Made by a program: the position numbers and the translations under genes. From Paraherbaspirillum soli (GTDB lineage: Bacteria; Pseudomonadota; Gammaproteobacteria; Burkholderiales; Burkholderiaceae_D): a stretch of 64,000 nucleotides of DNA. Below are positions 16,674 through 24,613 of the stretch, piece after piece. Within the stretch, counting starts at the first letter, position 1. Each line of letters opens with the position of its first letter. Location of the stretch: positions 1 through 64,000 of the forward strand of contig NZ_JBHSMT010000025.1 in assembly GCF_042654985.1 (NCBI RefSeq), written 5' to 3'. The notes below the pieces were generated by a model. It was given only the letters and a program-made list of their open reading frames with translations, had not been told where the DNA came from and ran no database searches.

Positions 16674-17636
16674 TTACTTGCTGTCTTTGGTCACCAGTTC
16701 AACCTTGGTTTCGACCGTGCCGCCCAGGCTGTTCTGGGTCTTCTTGCCTGCGACTGCATTCAACACCTGTTCGATGCCGAATACCGCTTGTTGCGACGCA
16801 AACTGGTCGGCGGTAGCCAGCACTCGGCCATCCTTCAACATCGGCTTGATGGCGTTGATGTTGTCGTAGCCGACCACCAGCACCTTGCCGGTTTTGCCGG
16901 CCGCCTTGACCGCGGACACGGCGCCGATCGCCATATTGTCGTTACCGGCCAGCAGAGCCTTGATATCCGGATGGGCGTTCAGGATGTTGGAGGCGATCTT
17001 GTTGCCTTTGTCGATTTCCCATTGGCCCGACTGCACATCCACCACTTTGGCGCCGGCTGTGCTCATCGCATCCTTGAAGCCCAGCGTACGTTGCTGCGCG
17101 TTGGTGGTAGTCGAGACGCCTTCGATGATCGCGACCTTGTCACCGCTCTTGATCTGCTTGGCCAGGTAATCGCCAACCAGCTTGGCACCCTTGCGGTTGT
17201 CCGGGCCGACGAACGGCACCGTAATGCCCTTTTCCTTCAACGCCGCGTCATCGAGCTTGTTGTCGATATTGACCACGATGATGCCGGCATCGACCGCCTT
17301 CTTGATCACCGGCACCAGCGCCTTGGAGTCGGCCGGCGCAATCACCAGTCCATTCACATGGGACACGATCATCTGCTCGACGATCTTGATCTGGCTGGCG
17401 GTGTCCTGCTCGTCCTTGATGCCGTTGGCGAGCAAGTCGTATTGAGCAGCATGCGCTTTTTGATGCTCTTTGGCGCCGTTTTCCATGGTCAGGAAAAACT
17501 CATTGGCGAGCGACTTCATCACCAGTGCGACCTTGGGTTTGGCCGCGGCCGGGGTTTGCGCCAGCGCTGGCAAAGCAGGCAATGCGCAGACCAGGACGGA
17601 GGCGGCAATCAGCTTGAGGCGGATACGGGTATTCAT
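16674..17636 (-). CDS. rbsB: Ribose ABC transporter periplasmic binding protein
   Basis: 320 residues from ATG 17636 with AGGAG upstream; an in-frame ATG at 17675 is ignored because the signal peptide starts at MNTRIRLKLIAASVL. Signal peptide 1-26, cleavage near ALA/QT. Peripla_BP_4 fold: VALVMKSLANEFFLTMENGA, the repeated inter-domain strands, then AGNDNMAIGAVSAVKAAG and VVGYDNINAIKPMLKDGRVL, which match RbsB closely. It captures ribose (possibly related pentoses) in the periplasm for RbsAC. First gene of the operon rbsBACRKD. Confidence 0.94.
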   Translation of the reverse strand: MNTRIRLKLIAASVLVCALPALPALAQTPAAAKPKVALVMKSLANEFFLTMENGAKEHQKAHAAQYDLLANGIKDEQDTASQIKIVEQMIVSHVNGLVIAPADSKALVPVIKKAVDAGIIVVNIDNKLDDAALKEKGITVPFVGPDNRKGAKLVGDYLAKQIKSGDKVAIIEGVSTTTNAQQRTLGFKDAMSTAGAKVVDVQSGQWEIDKGNKIASNILNAHPDIKALLAGNDNMAIGAVSAVKAAGKTGKVLVVGYDNINAIKPMLKDGRVLATADQFASQQAVFGIEQVLNAVAGKKTQNSLGGTVETKVELVTKDSK

Positions 17637-17702
17637 TAAAAGTCTCCTGATATTGTTGTTGATCAGCAAATCCATTGGCTGTAGGATGCCATCGTAATTG
17701 AG

Positions 17703-17731
17703 CGCGCAAACGTTTGCGCGTTACGATGATA
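17703..17731. promoter_or_regulatory. Predicted RbsR operator and -10 box of the rbs operon
   Basis: CGCGCAAACGTTTGCGCG at 17703-17720 is a perfect 18-base palindrome with the central CG and AAACG/CGTTT half-sites typical of LacI-family operators. On the minus strand TATCAT (17731-17726) immediately precedes it as a possible -10, so a bound repressor would cover the start of rbsB transcription. It lies in the shared gap with the divergent nucleoside hydrolase gene and could also affect it. The -10 is only a weak match. Confidence 0.72.
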
Positions 17732-17838
17732 GCACCAGATCCTTTTAAAAAAAAGAAGCCGGAAAATCGGCAAGAGGGGCCAAAAGAGCCTTACTGCAGC
17801 AAGTTTTAAATTACCCAATCAGAGAGGGGGGGGTACGC

Positions 17839-18969
17839 ATGAAAATAATCGCGATTCTTTTTGCCGGCGTATTGGGCCTGGCCGGCTGCGCCGAAAAAAC
17901 ACATTCAAGCGCGCCGCAGAAAGTCATCATTGACAGCGACTACAACACCCTCGGCGACGACGGCCAGCTTGGCGTCATGGCCGCGCAATTGCAGGCCCAG
18001 GGCAAGATCAAGGTCATGGGCATCACCGTCGTGTCCGGCAATCAATGGCTGAAACAAGGCGTCGCCGATGCGGTGAAGGCGGTCGAACGGCTGGGCATCG
18101 CCGACCAGGTCGGCGTGTACGGCGGCTCCAACTATCCGCTGTCGCACGATCTGCCGACGATCCAGAAAGAGCTGACGCAATTCTCCGGCGGCAACGGTTA
18201 TCTGGGCGCATGGCGCGGCCCCGAACCGCAGTCGGAGCGCGACCTGAAAGCGCCGCCCGACGGCTTTGCCACCCATACCGCGATGAATAAACAGTGCGCG
18301 ATCGAATTCATCGTCGACACCGTCAAAGCCAATCCGCATGAAGTGACGATCCTGGCCGTCGGCCCGCTGACCAACATCGCGATCGCCGTCCTCCAGCATC
18401 CGGAAATCGTGCCCCTGATCAAACAGATTATCTACATGGGCGGCGCCATCAACGTCCCCGGCAACACCACGCCGACCGCAGAATTCAACTGGTGGTTCGA
18501 TCCCGAAGCAGCGCAAATCGTATTGCGCCAACCGATCCCGCATGTGGTGATCCCGCTGGACGCGACCAACACCGTCAAGCTGGACAAGAAAACCTACGAC
18601 CGGATCACCCACGATCCCGCCAAGCAAACCGCCATTACCAAGCTGTTCAAACAATTGAACGGCTATGGCGACCACGGCAAGAGCGGTTTTGAAACCGATC
18701 CCAAATACACCACCAACATCTGGGACACGCTGACGATCGCCTATTTGCTGGACCCGCAATACGCCACCGAAACGGTGGACCAATGGGTCGACGTCGACAC
18801 CAGCTTCGGCGCCAACGACGGCCGTTCCAGCGGCTATCCAACCGAGCCGCAGAACGGCGCGCCGCTGCAAAAAGTGCGGATCGTCAAACGCTTCGACAAC
18901 GCGCGTTTCTTTGATTTGTATGTCGATTTGTTGACGCGGCCGGTGCCGGTGAAGTTGGCGCAACGTTGA
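17839..18969 (+). CDS. Nucleoside hydrolase, lipoprotein
   Basis: 376 residues. Lipoprotein signal with lipobox LAGC, so the mature protein starts at Cys17 and is membrane-anchored outside the cytoplasm. The inosine-uridine hydrolase domain follows: the calcium-binding Asp cluster is in IIDSDYNTLGDDGQLGVM (normally DxDxxxDD), with EVTILAVGPLTNIAIAV, YMGGAINVPGN, AEFNWWFDPEAA and a C-terminal TIWDTL-like NIWDTLTIAYLLDP. It splits nucleosides into base and ribose. A poly-G-rich Shine-Dalgarno (GAGAGGGGGGGG) precedes ATG. Divergent from the ribose uptake operon, which suggests extracytoplasmic nucleoside breakdown feeding RbsBAC. Most family members are cytosolic, so the lipid anchor is notable. 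Confidence 0.9.
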   Translation: MKIIAILFAGVLGLAGCAEKTHSSAPQKVIIDSDYNTLGDDGQLGVMAAQLQAQGKIKVMGITVVSGNQWLKQGVADAVKAVERLGIADQVGVYGGSNYPLSHDLPTIQKELTQFSGGNGYLGAWRGPEPQSERDLKAPPDGFATHTAMNKQCAIEFIVDTVKANPHEVTILAVGPLTNIAIAVLQHPEIVPLIKQIIYMGGAINVPGNTTPTAEFNWWFDPEAAQIVLRQPIPHVVIPLDATNTVKLDKKTYDRITHDPAKQTAITKLFKQLNGYGDHGKSGFETDPKYTTNIWDTLTIAYLLDPQYATETVDQWVDVDTSFGANDGRSSGYPTEPQNGAPLQKVRIVKRFDNARFFDLYVDLLTRPVPVKLAQR

Positions 18970-18978
18970 ACTGGCGCG

Positions 18979-19043
18979 GTTGGGCTGCGAAGCCCAACGG
19001 TTGCGGTGACGGAGATGGAAATGTTGGGCTTCGCCTTCGGCTC
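18979..19043. repeat. Family C palindromic repeat (diverged)
   Basis: GTTGGGCTGCGAAGCCCAAC followed about 30 bases later by TGTTGGGCTTCGCCTTCGGCTCAA; two hairpins of the TTGGGCTGCAAAGCCCAA type. Directly downstream of the nucleoside hydrolase stop. Confidence 0.65.
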
Positions 19044-19064
19044 AACGCCAAACTACACCGCGCT

Positions 19065-19168
19065 GTAGGGCGGATGAGCGTAGCGTTATCCGCCGTTTCA
19101 CCGTGTTAGACGCACCGAACACAGGTGGCACATCCATCGGCGGATAACGCTGCGCTCATCCGCCCTAC
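19065..19168. repeat. Family B palindromic repeat
   Basis: GTAGGGCGGATGAGCGTAGC...at the left end mirrors GCTGCGCTCATCCGCCCTAC at the right end; about 30-base terminal inverted repeats around a 43-base interior. It sits between the convergent nucleoside hydrolase and 113-residue unknown genes. Confidence 0.9.
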
Positions 19169-19187
19169 CGACGTTGGCGGTCAGCGG

Positions 19188-19529
19188 CTAGGCTTTACGC
19201 TGCCTGGCTTGCAACGCGTTCAGGTAATCAACGCAGGCTTGGGCCTTTTCCGCCATCGTGCCGGTAGAAGCCAGCGACCAGCGGAACATCACGTCGGTAT
19301 CGAACGCGTTCAGCAGCGGCGGACAGTCGGGGTCGCCGTGCTCCTGGAGCAGCGTGTTGGCATGCAGCGCCGACAGGCACTTGTGAATGCCCTGGCTCAT
19401 GTCGAGCGCGAACGCGATGAATTGCGCCGCCGGATCGCTGCGCAGATCTTTGTCCAACCATGAGAACGGTTGAAGATCTGCTGTATCTGGGATGGGTGGG
19501 GATTGCTTGGATTTTTTGGTACTAGTCAT
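19188..19529 (-). CDS. Hypothetical 113-residue protein, paralogue of the one at 42.6 kb
   Basis: 113 residues with a very good ribosome site (AGGAGGTCGCC before ATG 19529). No family recognised, no signal peptide or membrane helix. It shares with the product of 42556-42897, which is exactly as long, the spaced pattern QPFSWL..LR.D..AQ, GI..CL...HA..L, PP.L.A, and AE.A...VD.LN.L, so both are real and related. Probably helical. Both copies are single genes next to family B repeats. No function can be proposed. Confidence 0.72.
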   Translation of the reverse strand: MTSTKKSKQSPPIPDTADLQPFSWLDKDLRSDPAAQFIAFALDMSQGIHKCLSALHANTLLQEHGDPDCPPLLNAFDTDVMFRWSLASTGTMAEKAQACVDYLNALQARQRKA

Positions 19530-19844
19530 GGCGACCTCCTGTTGACGTTGATCGCTGTTCGTATCTCAGGCTTCCAAACCTGATCCCCCAATACTGCAAG
19601 GACCGGGCAACTATAAACGTTCTCGGGTGCAATGGCAATTATTGGCTTCCTGCTATTTTTGGATATGTCGTTGGTAGGGCGGATGAGCGCAGCGTTATCC
19701 GCCGTTCTGGATGCATCACCCGCCTGTGGGACATCCAACGGCGGAAGACGCTGCGCTTTTCCGCCCTACGATCGTCACGCCGAGCAAGGTCCTGGTTTAT
19801 CATCATTTGTTTCCCGTGCACCACTCTTTGCCATAAGGATAAAA
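19530..19844. other. Intergenic region between the 113-residue unknown and pip
   Basis: About 315 bases holding the divergent promoters and one family B repeat (19674-19769). An open frame running into pip from 19632 is translated largely from that repeat and is not thought to be used. AAGGAT before the pip ATG is the only clear signal. Confidence 0.6.
19674..19769. repeat. Family B palindromic repeat
   Basis: GTAGGGCGGATGAGCGCAGC at the left and GCTGCGCTTTTCCGCCCTAC at the right, 96 bases. The interior GTTCTGGATGCATCA resembles other copies at 43.1 and 46.6 kb. Confidence 0.9.
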
Positions 19845-20825
19845 ATGATGACGACTACCCCCGCCCCTGTCGAAACCCCATTGCTCGGCCTGTATCCACC
19901 GCTGGAACCATTCAAATCCGGCATGCTGGACGTCGGCGACGGCCATCGGATCTATTGGGAGCTGTCCGGCAACCCGAACGGCAAACCGGCGGTATTCCTG
20001 CACGGCGGCCCGGGCGGCGGTTGCAGCGACGATCACCGGCGCTTGTTCAATCCGGACCAATATTGCGTGCTGTTATTCGATCAGCGCGGCTGCGGGCGCT
20101 CGACGCCGCACGCTTACCTGGAGGCCAACACCACCTGGCACCTGGTGGCCGATATCGAACGGCTGCGCACCATGCTCGGCGTCCAGAAATGGCTGGTGTT
20201 CGGCGGCTCCTGGGGCAGCACGCTGGCGCTGGCTTATGCGCAAACCCATCCGGCCCACGTCAGCGAACTGGTGGTGCGCGGGATTTTCACGGTGCGGCGG
20301 CAAGAGCTGCACTGGTATTACCAGGAAGGCGCATCGCAGCTCTATCCGGACCAATGGGAAAAGTTCATCGCTCCGATCCCGCCGCAGGAACGGCACGACC
20401 TGATCAACGCCTACCACCGCCGCCTGACCGGGTCGGATGAGGCCGCCAAGCTGGCGGCGGCGCAAGCCTGGAGCGGCTGGGAAGGGGCGACGGTCAAGCT
20501 GATGCCCGACTTCACGCTGGTGGAACAGTATAGCGAGCCGGAATTCGCAATCGCTTTTGCCCGCATCGAAAATCATTATTTCGTTCACCACGGATTCATG
20601 GAAGAAGGGCAATTGCTGCGCGATGCGGCGCGGCTGCATGGCATCCCCGGCGTCATCGTGCAGGGCCGCTACGATGTCCCCTGTCCGCCGCAAACCGCGT
20701 GGCAACTGCATCAGGCTTGGCCGGAGGCGGAGTTTTACCTGGTCGACGATGCCGGCCACGCGTTTAACGAGCCAGGCATTTTGCATCGTTTGATCCAGGC
20801 CACGGATAAATTCGCAAATATTTAA
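19845..20825 (+). CDS. pip: Prolyl aminopeptidase (alpha/beta hydrolase, S33)
   Basis: 326 residues from ATG 19845 (a second ATG follows at once); AAGGAT is just upstream. Alpha/beta hydrolase of peptidase family S33 that releases N-terminal proline from peptides in the cytosol. Visible: oxyanion-hole HGGPGGGCSDDHRRLFNP (from residue 53), DQRGCGRSTPHAYLEANTT, nucleophile Ser122 in GGSWGSTLALAYAQTHP, the Asp in QGRYDVPCPP and the His in DDAGHAFNEPG. Length and motifs fit the short proteobacterial Pip group. The FliA-type promoter for the next gene begins 10 bases after its stop. Confidence 0.95.
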   Translation: MMTTTPAPVETPLLGLYPPLEPFKSGMLDVGDGHRIYWELSGNPNGKPAVFLHGGPGGGCSDDHRRLFNPDQYCVLLFDQRGCGRSTPHAYLEANTTWHLVADIERLRTMLGVQKWLVFGGSWGSTLALAYAQTHPAHVSELVVRGIFTVRRQELHWYYQEGASQLYPDQWEKFIAPIPPQERHDLINAYHRRLTGSDEAAKLAAAQAWSGWEGATVKLMPDFTLVEQYSEPEFAIAFARIENHYFVHHGFMEEGQLLRDAARLHGIPGVIVQGRYDVPCPPQTAWQLHQAWPEAEFYLVDDAGHAFNEPGILHRLIQATDKFANI

Positions 20826-20835
20826 GCAGTTGCCC

Positions 20836-20862
20836 TAAAGTTTCCTGCCGGGATGCCGTTAA
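20836..20862 (+). promoter_or_regulatory. Sigma-28 (FliA)-type promoter
   Basis: TAAAGTTT, 11 bases, GCCGTTAA: 15 of 16 positions agree with the flagellar sigma-28 consensus TAAAGTTT-N11-GCCGATAA, with exact spacing. It points at the EAL/HDOD gene, leaving a leader of about 110 bases. Confidence 0.75.
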
Positions 20863-20977
20863 GACGGTTGAGACGAAATTGGCTTTATGTTGATGAATAC
20901 ATTTTCTTAAAGCGCTTTTGTTCTGCAGTAGCCCAGACCGCTCAACCCTCAAACACGACATATAGAAACTATCTACT

Positions 20978-22186
20978 ATGCACAACAGCAATTTCATAGT
21001 TCGGGAACCATTACTTGATCCAAAACAGCGGGTTATCGGTTATGACTTCGCCTGGCAGGACACCGGGAACAACAGTGCGGAACACAAAGAGGCAGAGGCC
21101 GGCGCTCTGCTGACTTTCGTCGCCGAGCATCTGGTCAGCGAGAAATCAGGCTGGCTGTTGGGCGACAAAGTCTTGTTTATGGAAACCGTGCCGGGCCAAC
21201 TGGACTCGGAGGCAATGAAGAAATTGCCGCCCAAGCACACGGTATTGACGCTCAACAGCAGCGACCTGGCCGAGCCGGAAACCTTGGCGGCGGTGCGGGC
21301 GCTGCACACCCGCGGTTTCGGCATCGCGCTGCGCGGCGCCGATGTCTCGGACGAGAACTTGCTGTCCGAAGCGACCCACGTCGAGGTGCAGTTCTCGGCC
21401 GACGATTTTGCGGCGCAGGCGAGAAGGTATGCGGCGCTCAAAAAATCGGCGGTGCGTATGGTGGGGCGGCCGGTCACCACCTGGCCCGACTACGATGCGT
21501 GCGCCACGCTGGGCCTGGATGCCTTTGTCGGCAAGCTGCATCTGACGCCACGGCCGGGCAACACGGCCAAAGGCTTGAATCCTACCCAGCGGACCATCGT
21601 GCTGATCATGGACATGGTCACCCGGAACGACGACATCCAGGACATCGAAAACGCCTTCAAGCGCGATCCTGCGCTGTCCTACAAAGTGCTGTGCTTTATC
21701 AATTCGGCCGCATTCGGCTTGAAGAATGAAGTGCAATCGCTGCGCGCGGCGCTGTCTTTGCTCGGCTACAAGGCGCTGTTCCAATGGCTGTCTTTGCTGT
21801 TGGCGAATGCCAGCTCCAGCGGTTATTCGCCGGTCCTGATGGAAACGGCGATTATCCGCGGTCGCTTCTCCGAGCTGCTGGGGCAAGATCATCTGCCCAA
21901 GGGCGAGGCTGAAAACCTGTTCGTGGTCGGCATTTTCTCGCTGTTGGATCGCCTGCTCGGGATCACGATGGCCGAGGTGCTGGAGACCATCCAGTTGTCC
22001 GACGAAGTCAAGCAAGCGCTACTGACCCGCGACGGTCCGTATGGCGCTTACCTGGCGCTAGCCGAGGCATGCGAGCTCAATTCAATGCTGGTCGGCCCGC
22101 TGTCGGCCTCGCTGAAAATCAGTCCGGAAGAACTCAACGTGGCCCACCTGTCGGCGCTGTCCTGGGCGCAAAATATCGGCATTTAA
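20978..22186 (+). CDS. EAL-like/HDOD signalling protein (YuxH type)
   Basis: 402 residues. The first 190 form an EAL-like domain (FIVREPLLDPKQRVIGYDFAW at the start is the usual opening of YuxH proteins), but no EAL/ExL metal motif is seen, so it is presumably not an active c-di-GMP phosphodiesterase. Residues about 195-395 are an HDOD domain (IQDIENAFKRDPALSYKVLC, INSAAFGLKNEVQSLRAALSLLG) that lacks HD catalytic residues and probably mediates protein contacts. Such proteins act in signalling, motility or stress. The sigma-28-type promoter upstream places it in the flagellar/chemotaxis regulon by inference. Confidence 0.9.
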   Translation: MHNSNFIVREPLLDPKQRVIGYDFAWQDTGNNSAEHKEAEAGALLTFVAEHLVSEKSGWLLGDKVLFMETVPGQLDSEAMKKLPPKHTVLTLNSSDLAEPETLAAVRALHTRGFGIALRGADVSDENLLSEATHVEVQFSADDFAAQARRYAALKKSAVRMVGRPVTTWPDYDACATLGLDAFVGKLHLTPRPGNTAKGLNPTQRTIVLIMDMVTRNDDIQDIENAFKRDPALSYKVLCFINSAAFGLKNEVQSLRAALSLLGYKALFQWLSLLLANASSSGYSPVLMETAIIRGRFSELLGQDHLPKGEAENLFVVGIFSLLDRLLGITMAEVLETIQLSDEVKQALLTRDGPYGAYLALAEACELNSMLVGPLSASLKISPEELNVAHLSALSWAQNIGI

Positions 22187-22189
22187 GAA

Positions 22190-22365
22190 GTAGGGCGGAT
22201 GAGCGCAGCGTTATCCGCCATGATGTGCCGCATGCGGTAGATTCGGAAGGCGTTGCGTCGGAAGGGTGAAGCAGGGGTTTCGGATGGCATGCCATCCACC
22301 TGCGTAACGGTATCCGCTTGCAAGCGGATACGCGCCCTGCAAGGGCTGCGCTTTTCCGACCTACA
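22190..22365. repeat. Family B composite repeat with GGATGGCATGCCATCC core
   Basis: Starts GTAGGGCGGATGAGCGCAGC and ends GGGCTGCGCTTTTCCGACCTAC, 176 bases. Unlike simple copies it contains the perfect 16-base palindrome GGATGGCATGCCATCC (22282-22297) and a hairpin TATCCGCTTGCAAGCGGATA. The copy at 40105-40276 has the same parts in the opposite order. Confidence 0.85.
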
Positions 22366-22421
22366 TCAATCATTTGCCGGATAATGTCGGCTCCAACCCG
22401 ACACCGTCCCCAAATACGCCG

Positions 22422-23546
22422 ATGAAATACCCCGCAGTGCTTCCGTTCGCCGAGGTCCTCCCCCAGCTCGATCAATTCGACGCCATCATCGACGTGCGCA
22501 GTCCGTGGGAATTTGCCGAAGACCATATCCCCGGCGCCATCAATTGTCCGGTGCTGGACGACGCGCAACGGGTGCAGATAGGCACCATGTACAAGCAGGT
22601 CAACGCGTTCGAAGCGAAAAAGCTGGGCGCGGTGCTGGTCGCCAAAAACATCGCTCAACATATCGAAACCCAATTCCTGACGCAGCCGCGGGAGTGGCAG
22701 CCGTTGATCTATTGCTGGCGCGGCGGCAACCGCAGCGGCGCGATGGCGCACATCCTGGCCAAGATCGGCTGGCCGGTGGCGCAGCTGGACGGCGGTTACA
22801 AAGAATACCGCCGGCACGTCAATACCGCGTTGGCCGAGTTGCCGCAGCGCTTGACGTTCAAGGTAATGTGCGGTCCGACCGGCAGCGGCAAAAGCCGCCT
22901 GCTGCAAGTGCTGGCGGCACAGGGCGCGCAGGTGCTGGACCTGGAGCAGCTGGCGGCGCATCGCGGCTCGGTGTTGGGCAATCTGCCGGCGCAGGCGCAA
23001 CCGGCGCAAAAGACCTTCGAGAGCCGTATCTGGGATTTGCTGCGCCGTTTCGACCCGGCGCGGCCGGTCTTCGTCGAATCCGAAAGCAAAAAAGTCGGCA
23101 ATCTGCGGGTGCCGGATGCGCTGATGGAAAAAATGCGCAGCTCGTCCTGCATCGCCCTGACCCTGGCGCGCGCGGAGCGGGTCAAACTGTTGATGGAAGA
23201 TTATGCGCACTTCATCAACGACCCCAGCCTGTTGAACGCCCAGCTCGACTGCCTGCGCTATTTGCACGGCCGCGACACCATAGGCCGCTGGCAGCAAATG
23301 GCTTTGGACGGACGGATGGCGGAATTGGTCGACGAGTTATTGGTGAAACATTACGATCCGGCTTATCTGCAATCGATCAAACGGAATTTCGAACAATTTA
23401 CGGCGGCGCAAGGTCTAGAATTGCAGGATATTTCGGCGGCGGCCTTCCTCCAGGCCGCACTGCACTTGCATTCCAGCACGCCTCAATCTCCGACCTCACC
23501 TCCAGGACCTTTATGCGCGACCTTACCGAAGCAAGCATCAAATTAA
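22422..23546 (+). CDS. selU: tRNA 2-selenouridine synthase
   Basis: 374 residues from ATG 22422 (MKYPAVLPFAEVLPQ); a 16-residue upstream extension is outside the family. Also called MnmH/YbbB. It replaces sulphur with selenium in the wobble 2-thiouridine of certain tRNAs through a geranylated intermediate. An N-terminal rhodanese domain holds the catalytic Cys98 in IYCWRGGNRSG (E. coli Cys97), followed by a P-loop GPTGSGKS at 151-158 and the family phrase VFVESESKKVGNLRVP. The end overlaps the start of selD by 34 bases, so the two are coupled; SelD makes its selenophosphate. Confidence 0.95.
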   Translation: MKYPAVLPFAEVLPQLDQFDAIIDVRSPWEFAEDHIPGAINCPVLDDAQRVQIGTMYKQVNAFEAKKLGAVLVAKNIAQHIETQFLTQPREWQPLIYCWRGGNRSGAMAHILAKIGWPVAQLDGGYKEYRRHVNTALAELPQRLTFKVMCGPTGSGKSRLLQVLAAQGAQVLDLEQLAAHRGSVLGNLPAQAQPAQKTFESRIWDLLRRFDPARPVFVESESKKVGNLRVPDALMEKMRSSSCIALTLARAERVKLLMEDYAHFINDPSLLNAQLDCLRYLHGRDTIGRWQQMALDGRMAELVDELLVKHYDPAYLQSIKRNFEQFTAAQGLELQDISAAAFLQAALHLHSSTPQSPTSPPGPLCATLPKQASN

Positions 23547-24571
23547 CCTCTTTCTCGCACGGCGGCGGTTGCGGCTGCAAGATCGCGCCGGGCGTACTGG
23601 CGCAGATTCTTAAGAATTCCAGCGGCTTCCCGGTGCCGAAGGAATTAATGGTCGGCATCGAAACCGCCGACGACGCCGCCGTCTATAAACTGAATGACGA
23701 ACAGGCGCTGATCGCGACCACCGATTTTTTCATGCCTATCGTCGACGATCCATTCGATTTCGGCCGCATCGCCGCCACCAATGCGATTTCGGATGTGTAT
23801 GCGATGGGTGGCACGCCGATCATGGCGCTGGCGCTGGTCGGCATGCCGATAGACAAATTGCCGCTGGAAGTCATCGGCCAGATCCTGAAAGGCGGCGAGA
23901 CCATTTGCGCCGAAGCCGGGATCCCGATCGCGGGCGGTCACACCATCGACTCAGTCGAGCCGATTTACGGGCTGGTGGTGCTCGGCCTGGTGCACCCGTC
24001 CAAAGTCAAACGCAATGCCGGCGCCAAGGCCGGCGACCAAATCATCCTGGGCAAACCGCTGGGGGTCGGCATCCTGTCGGCGGCGCTCAAGAAAGATGCG
24101 CTGGACGCGCAGGGCTACGCCGCGCTGATAGCGAACGCCACCAAGCTCAACAAACCGGGCTGCATGCTGTCGGAACTGGCCGGCGTCCATGCGCTGACCG
24201 ATGTGACCGGCTTCGGTTTGCTGGGGCATTTGCTGGAACTGGCGCGTGCCGCCGACTTGTCGGCCCGGCTCGAGATCGGACGGATTCCGCTATTGCCGAA
24301 CGTGCAGCAACTGGCCGAGCAGGGCTATATCACCGGCGCCTCCGGCCGCAACTGGAGCGGCTACGGCCACCAGGTGCAACTGGCGCCTGCGATTAGCGCC
24401 GTACAGCGCGCCTTGCTGACCGATCCGCAAACCTCCGGCGGCTTGCTGGTGTCGTGCGATGCCGGCGCGGTGGAGCAGGTGCTGGCGCTGTTCCGGAGCG
24501 AAGGCTTTGCCGATGCCGCCGTCATCGGCGAAATGCAGGCGGGTGCGGCCGGGGTGCAGGTCGCGTCGTAA
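23513..24571 (+). CDS. selD: Selenide, water dikinase (selenophosphate synthase)
   Basis: 352 residues from ATG 23513, inside the selU end; the same frame stays open far upstream through selU, but that part is a shadow. Converts selenide and ATP into selenophosphate. The active-site pair Cys20 and Lys23 is in SHGGGCGCKIAP (E. coli Cys17, Lys20); the residue is Cys, not Sec. Further motifs: ATTDFFMPIVDDPFDFGRIA, ATNAISDVYAMGG, GGHTIDSVEPIYGL, DVTGFGLLGH and LLTDPQTSGGLL. No selA, selB or selC is seen in the window, so the visible use of its product is SelU. Confidence 0.96.
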   Translation: MRDLTEASIKLTSFSHGGGCGCKIAPGVLAQILKNSSGFPVPKELMVGIETADDAAVYKLNDEQALIATTDFFMPIVDDPFDFGRIAATNAISDVYAMGGTPIMALALVGMPIDKLPLEVIGQILKGGETICAEAGIPIAGGHTIDSVEPIYGLVVLGLVHPSKVKRNAGAKAGDQIILGKPLGVGILSAALKKDALDAQGYAALIANATKLNKPGCMLSELAGVHALTDVTGFGLLGHLLELARAADLSARLEIGRIPLLPNVQQLAEQGYITGASGRNWSGYGHQVQLAPAISAVQRALLTDPQTSGGLLVSCDAGAVEQVLALFRSEGFADAAVIGEMQAGAAGVQVAS

Positions 24572-24613
24572 GCCAACTGCCTCTCATATTTTTTACCCTA
24601 CAAAAGGTTCGCC

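Noticed and set aside
22505..23512. In-frame upstream extension of selD through selU
   Set aside because: It is an out-of-frame reading of selU; SelD family proteins start at the ATG at 23513.
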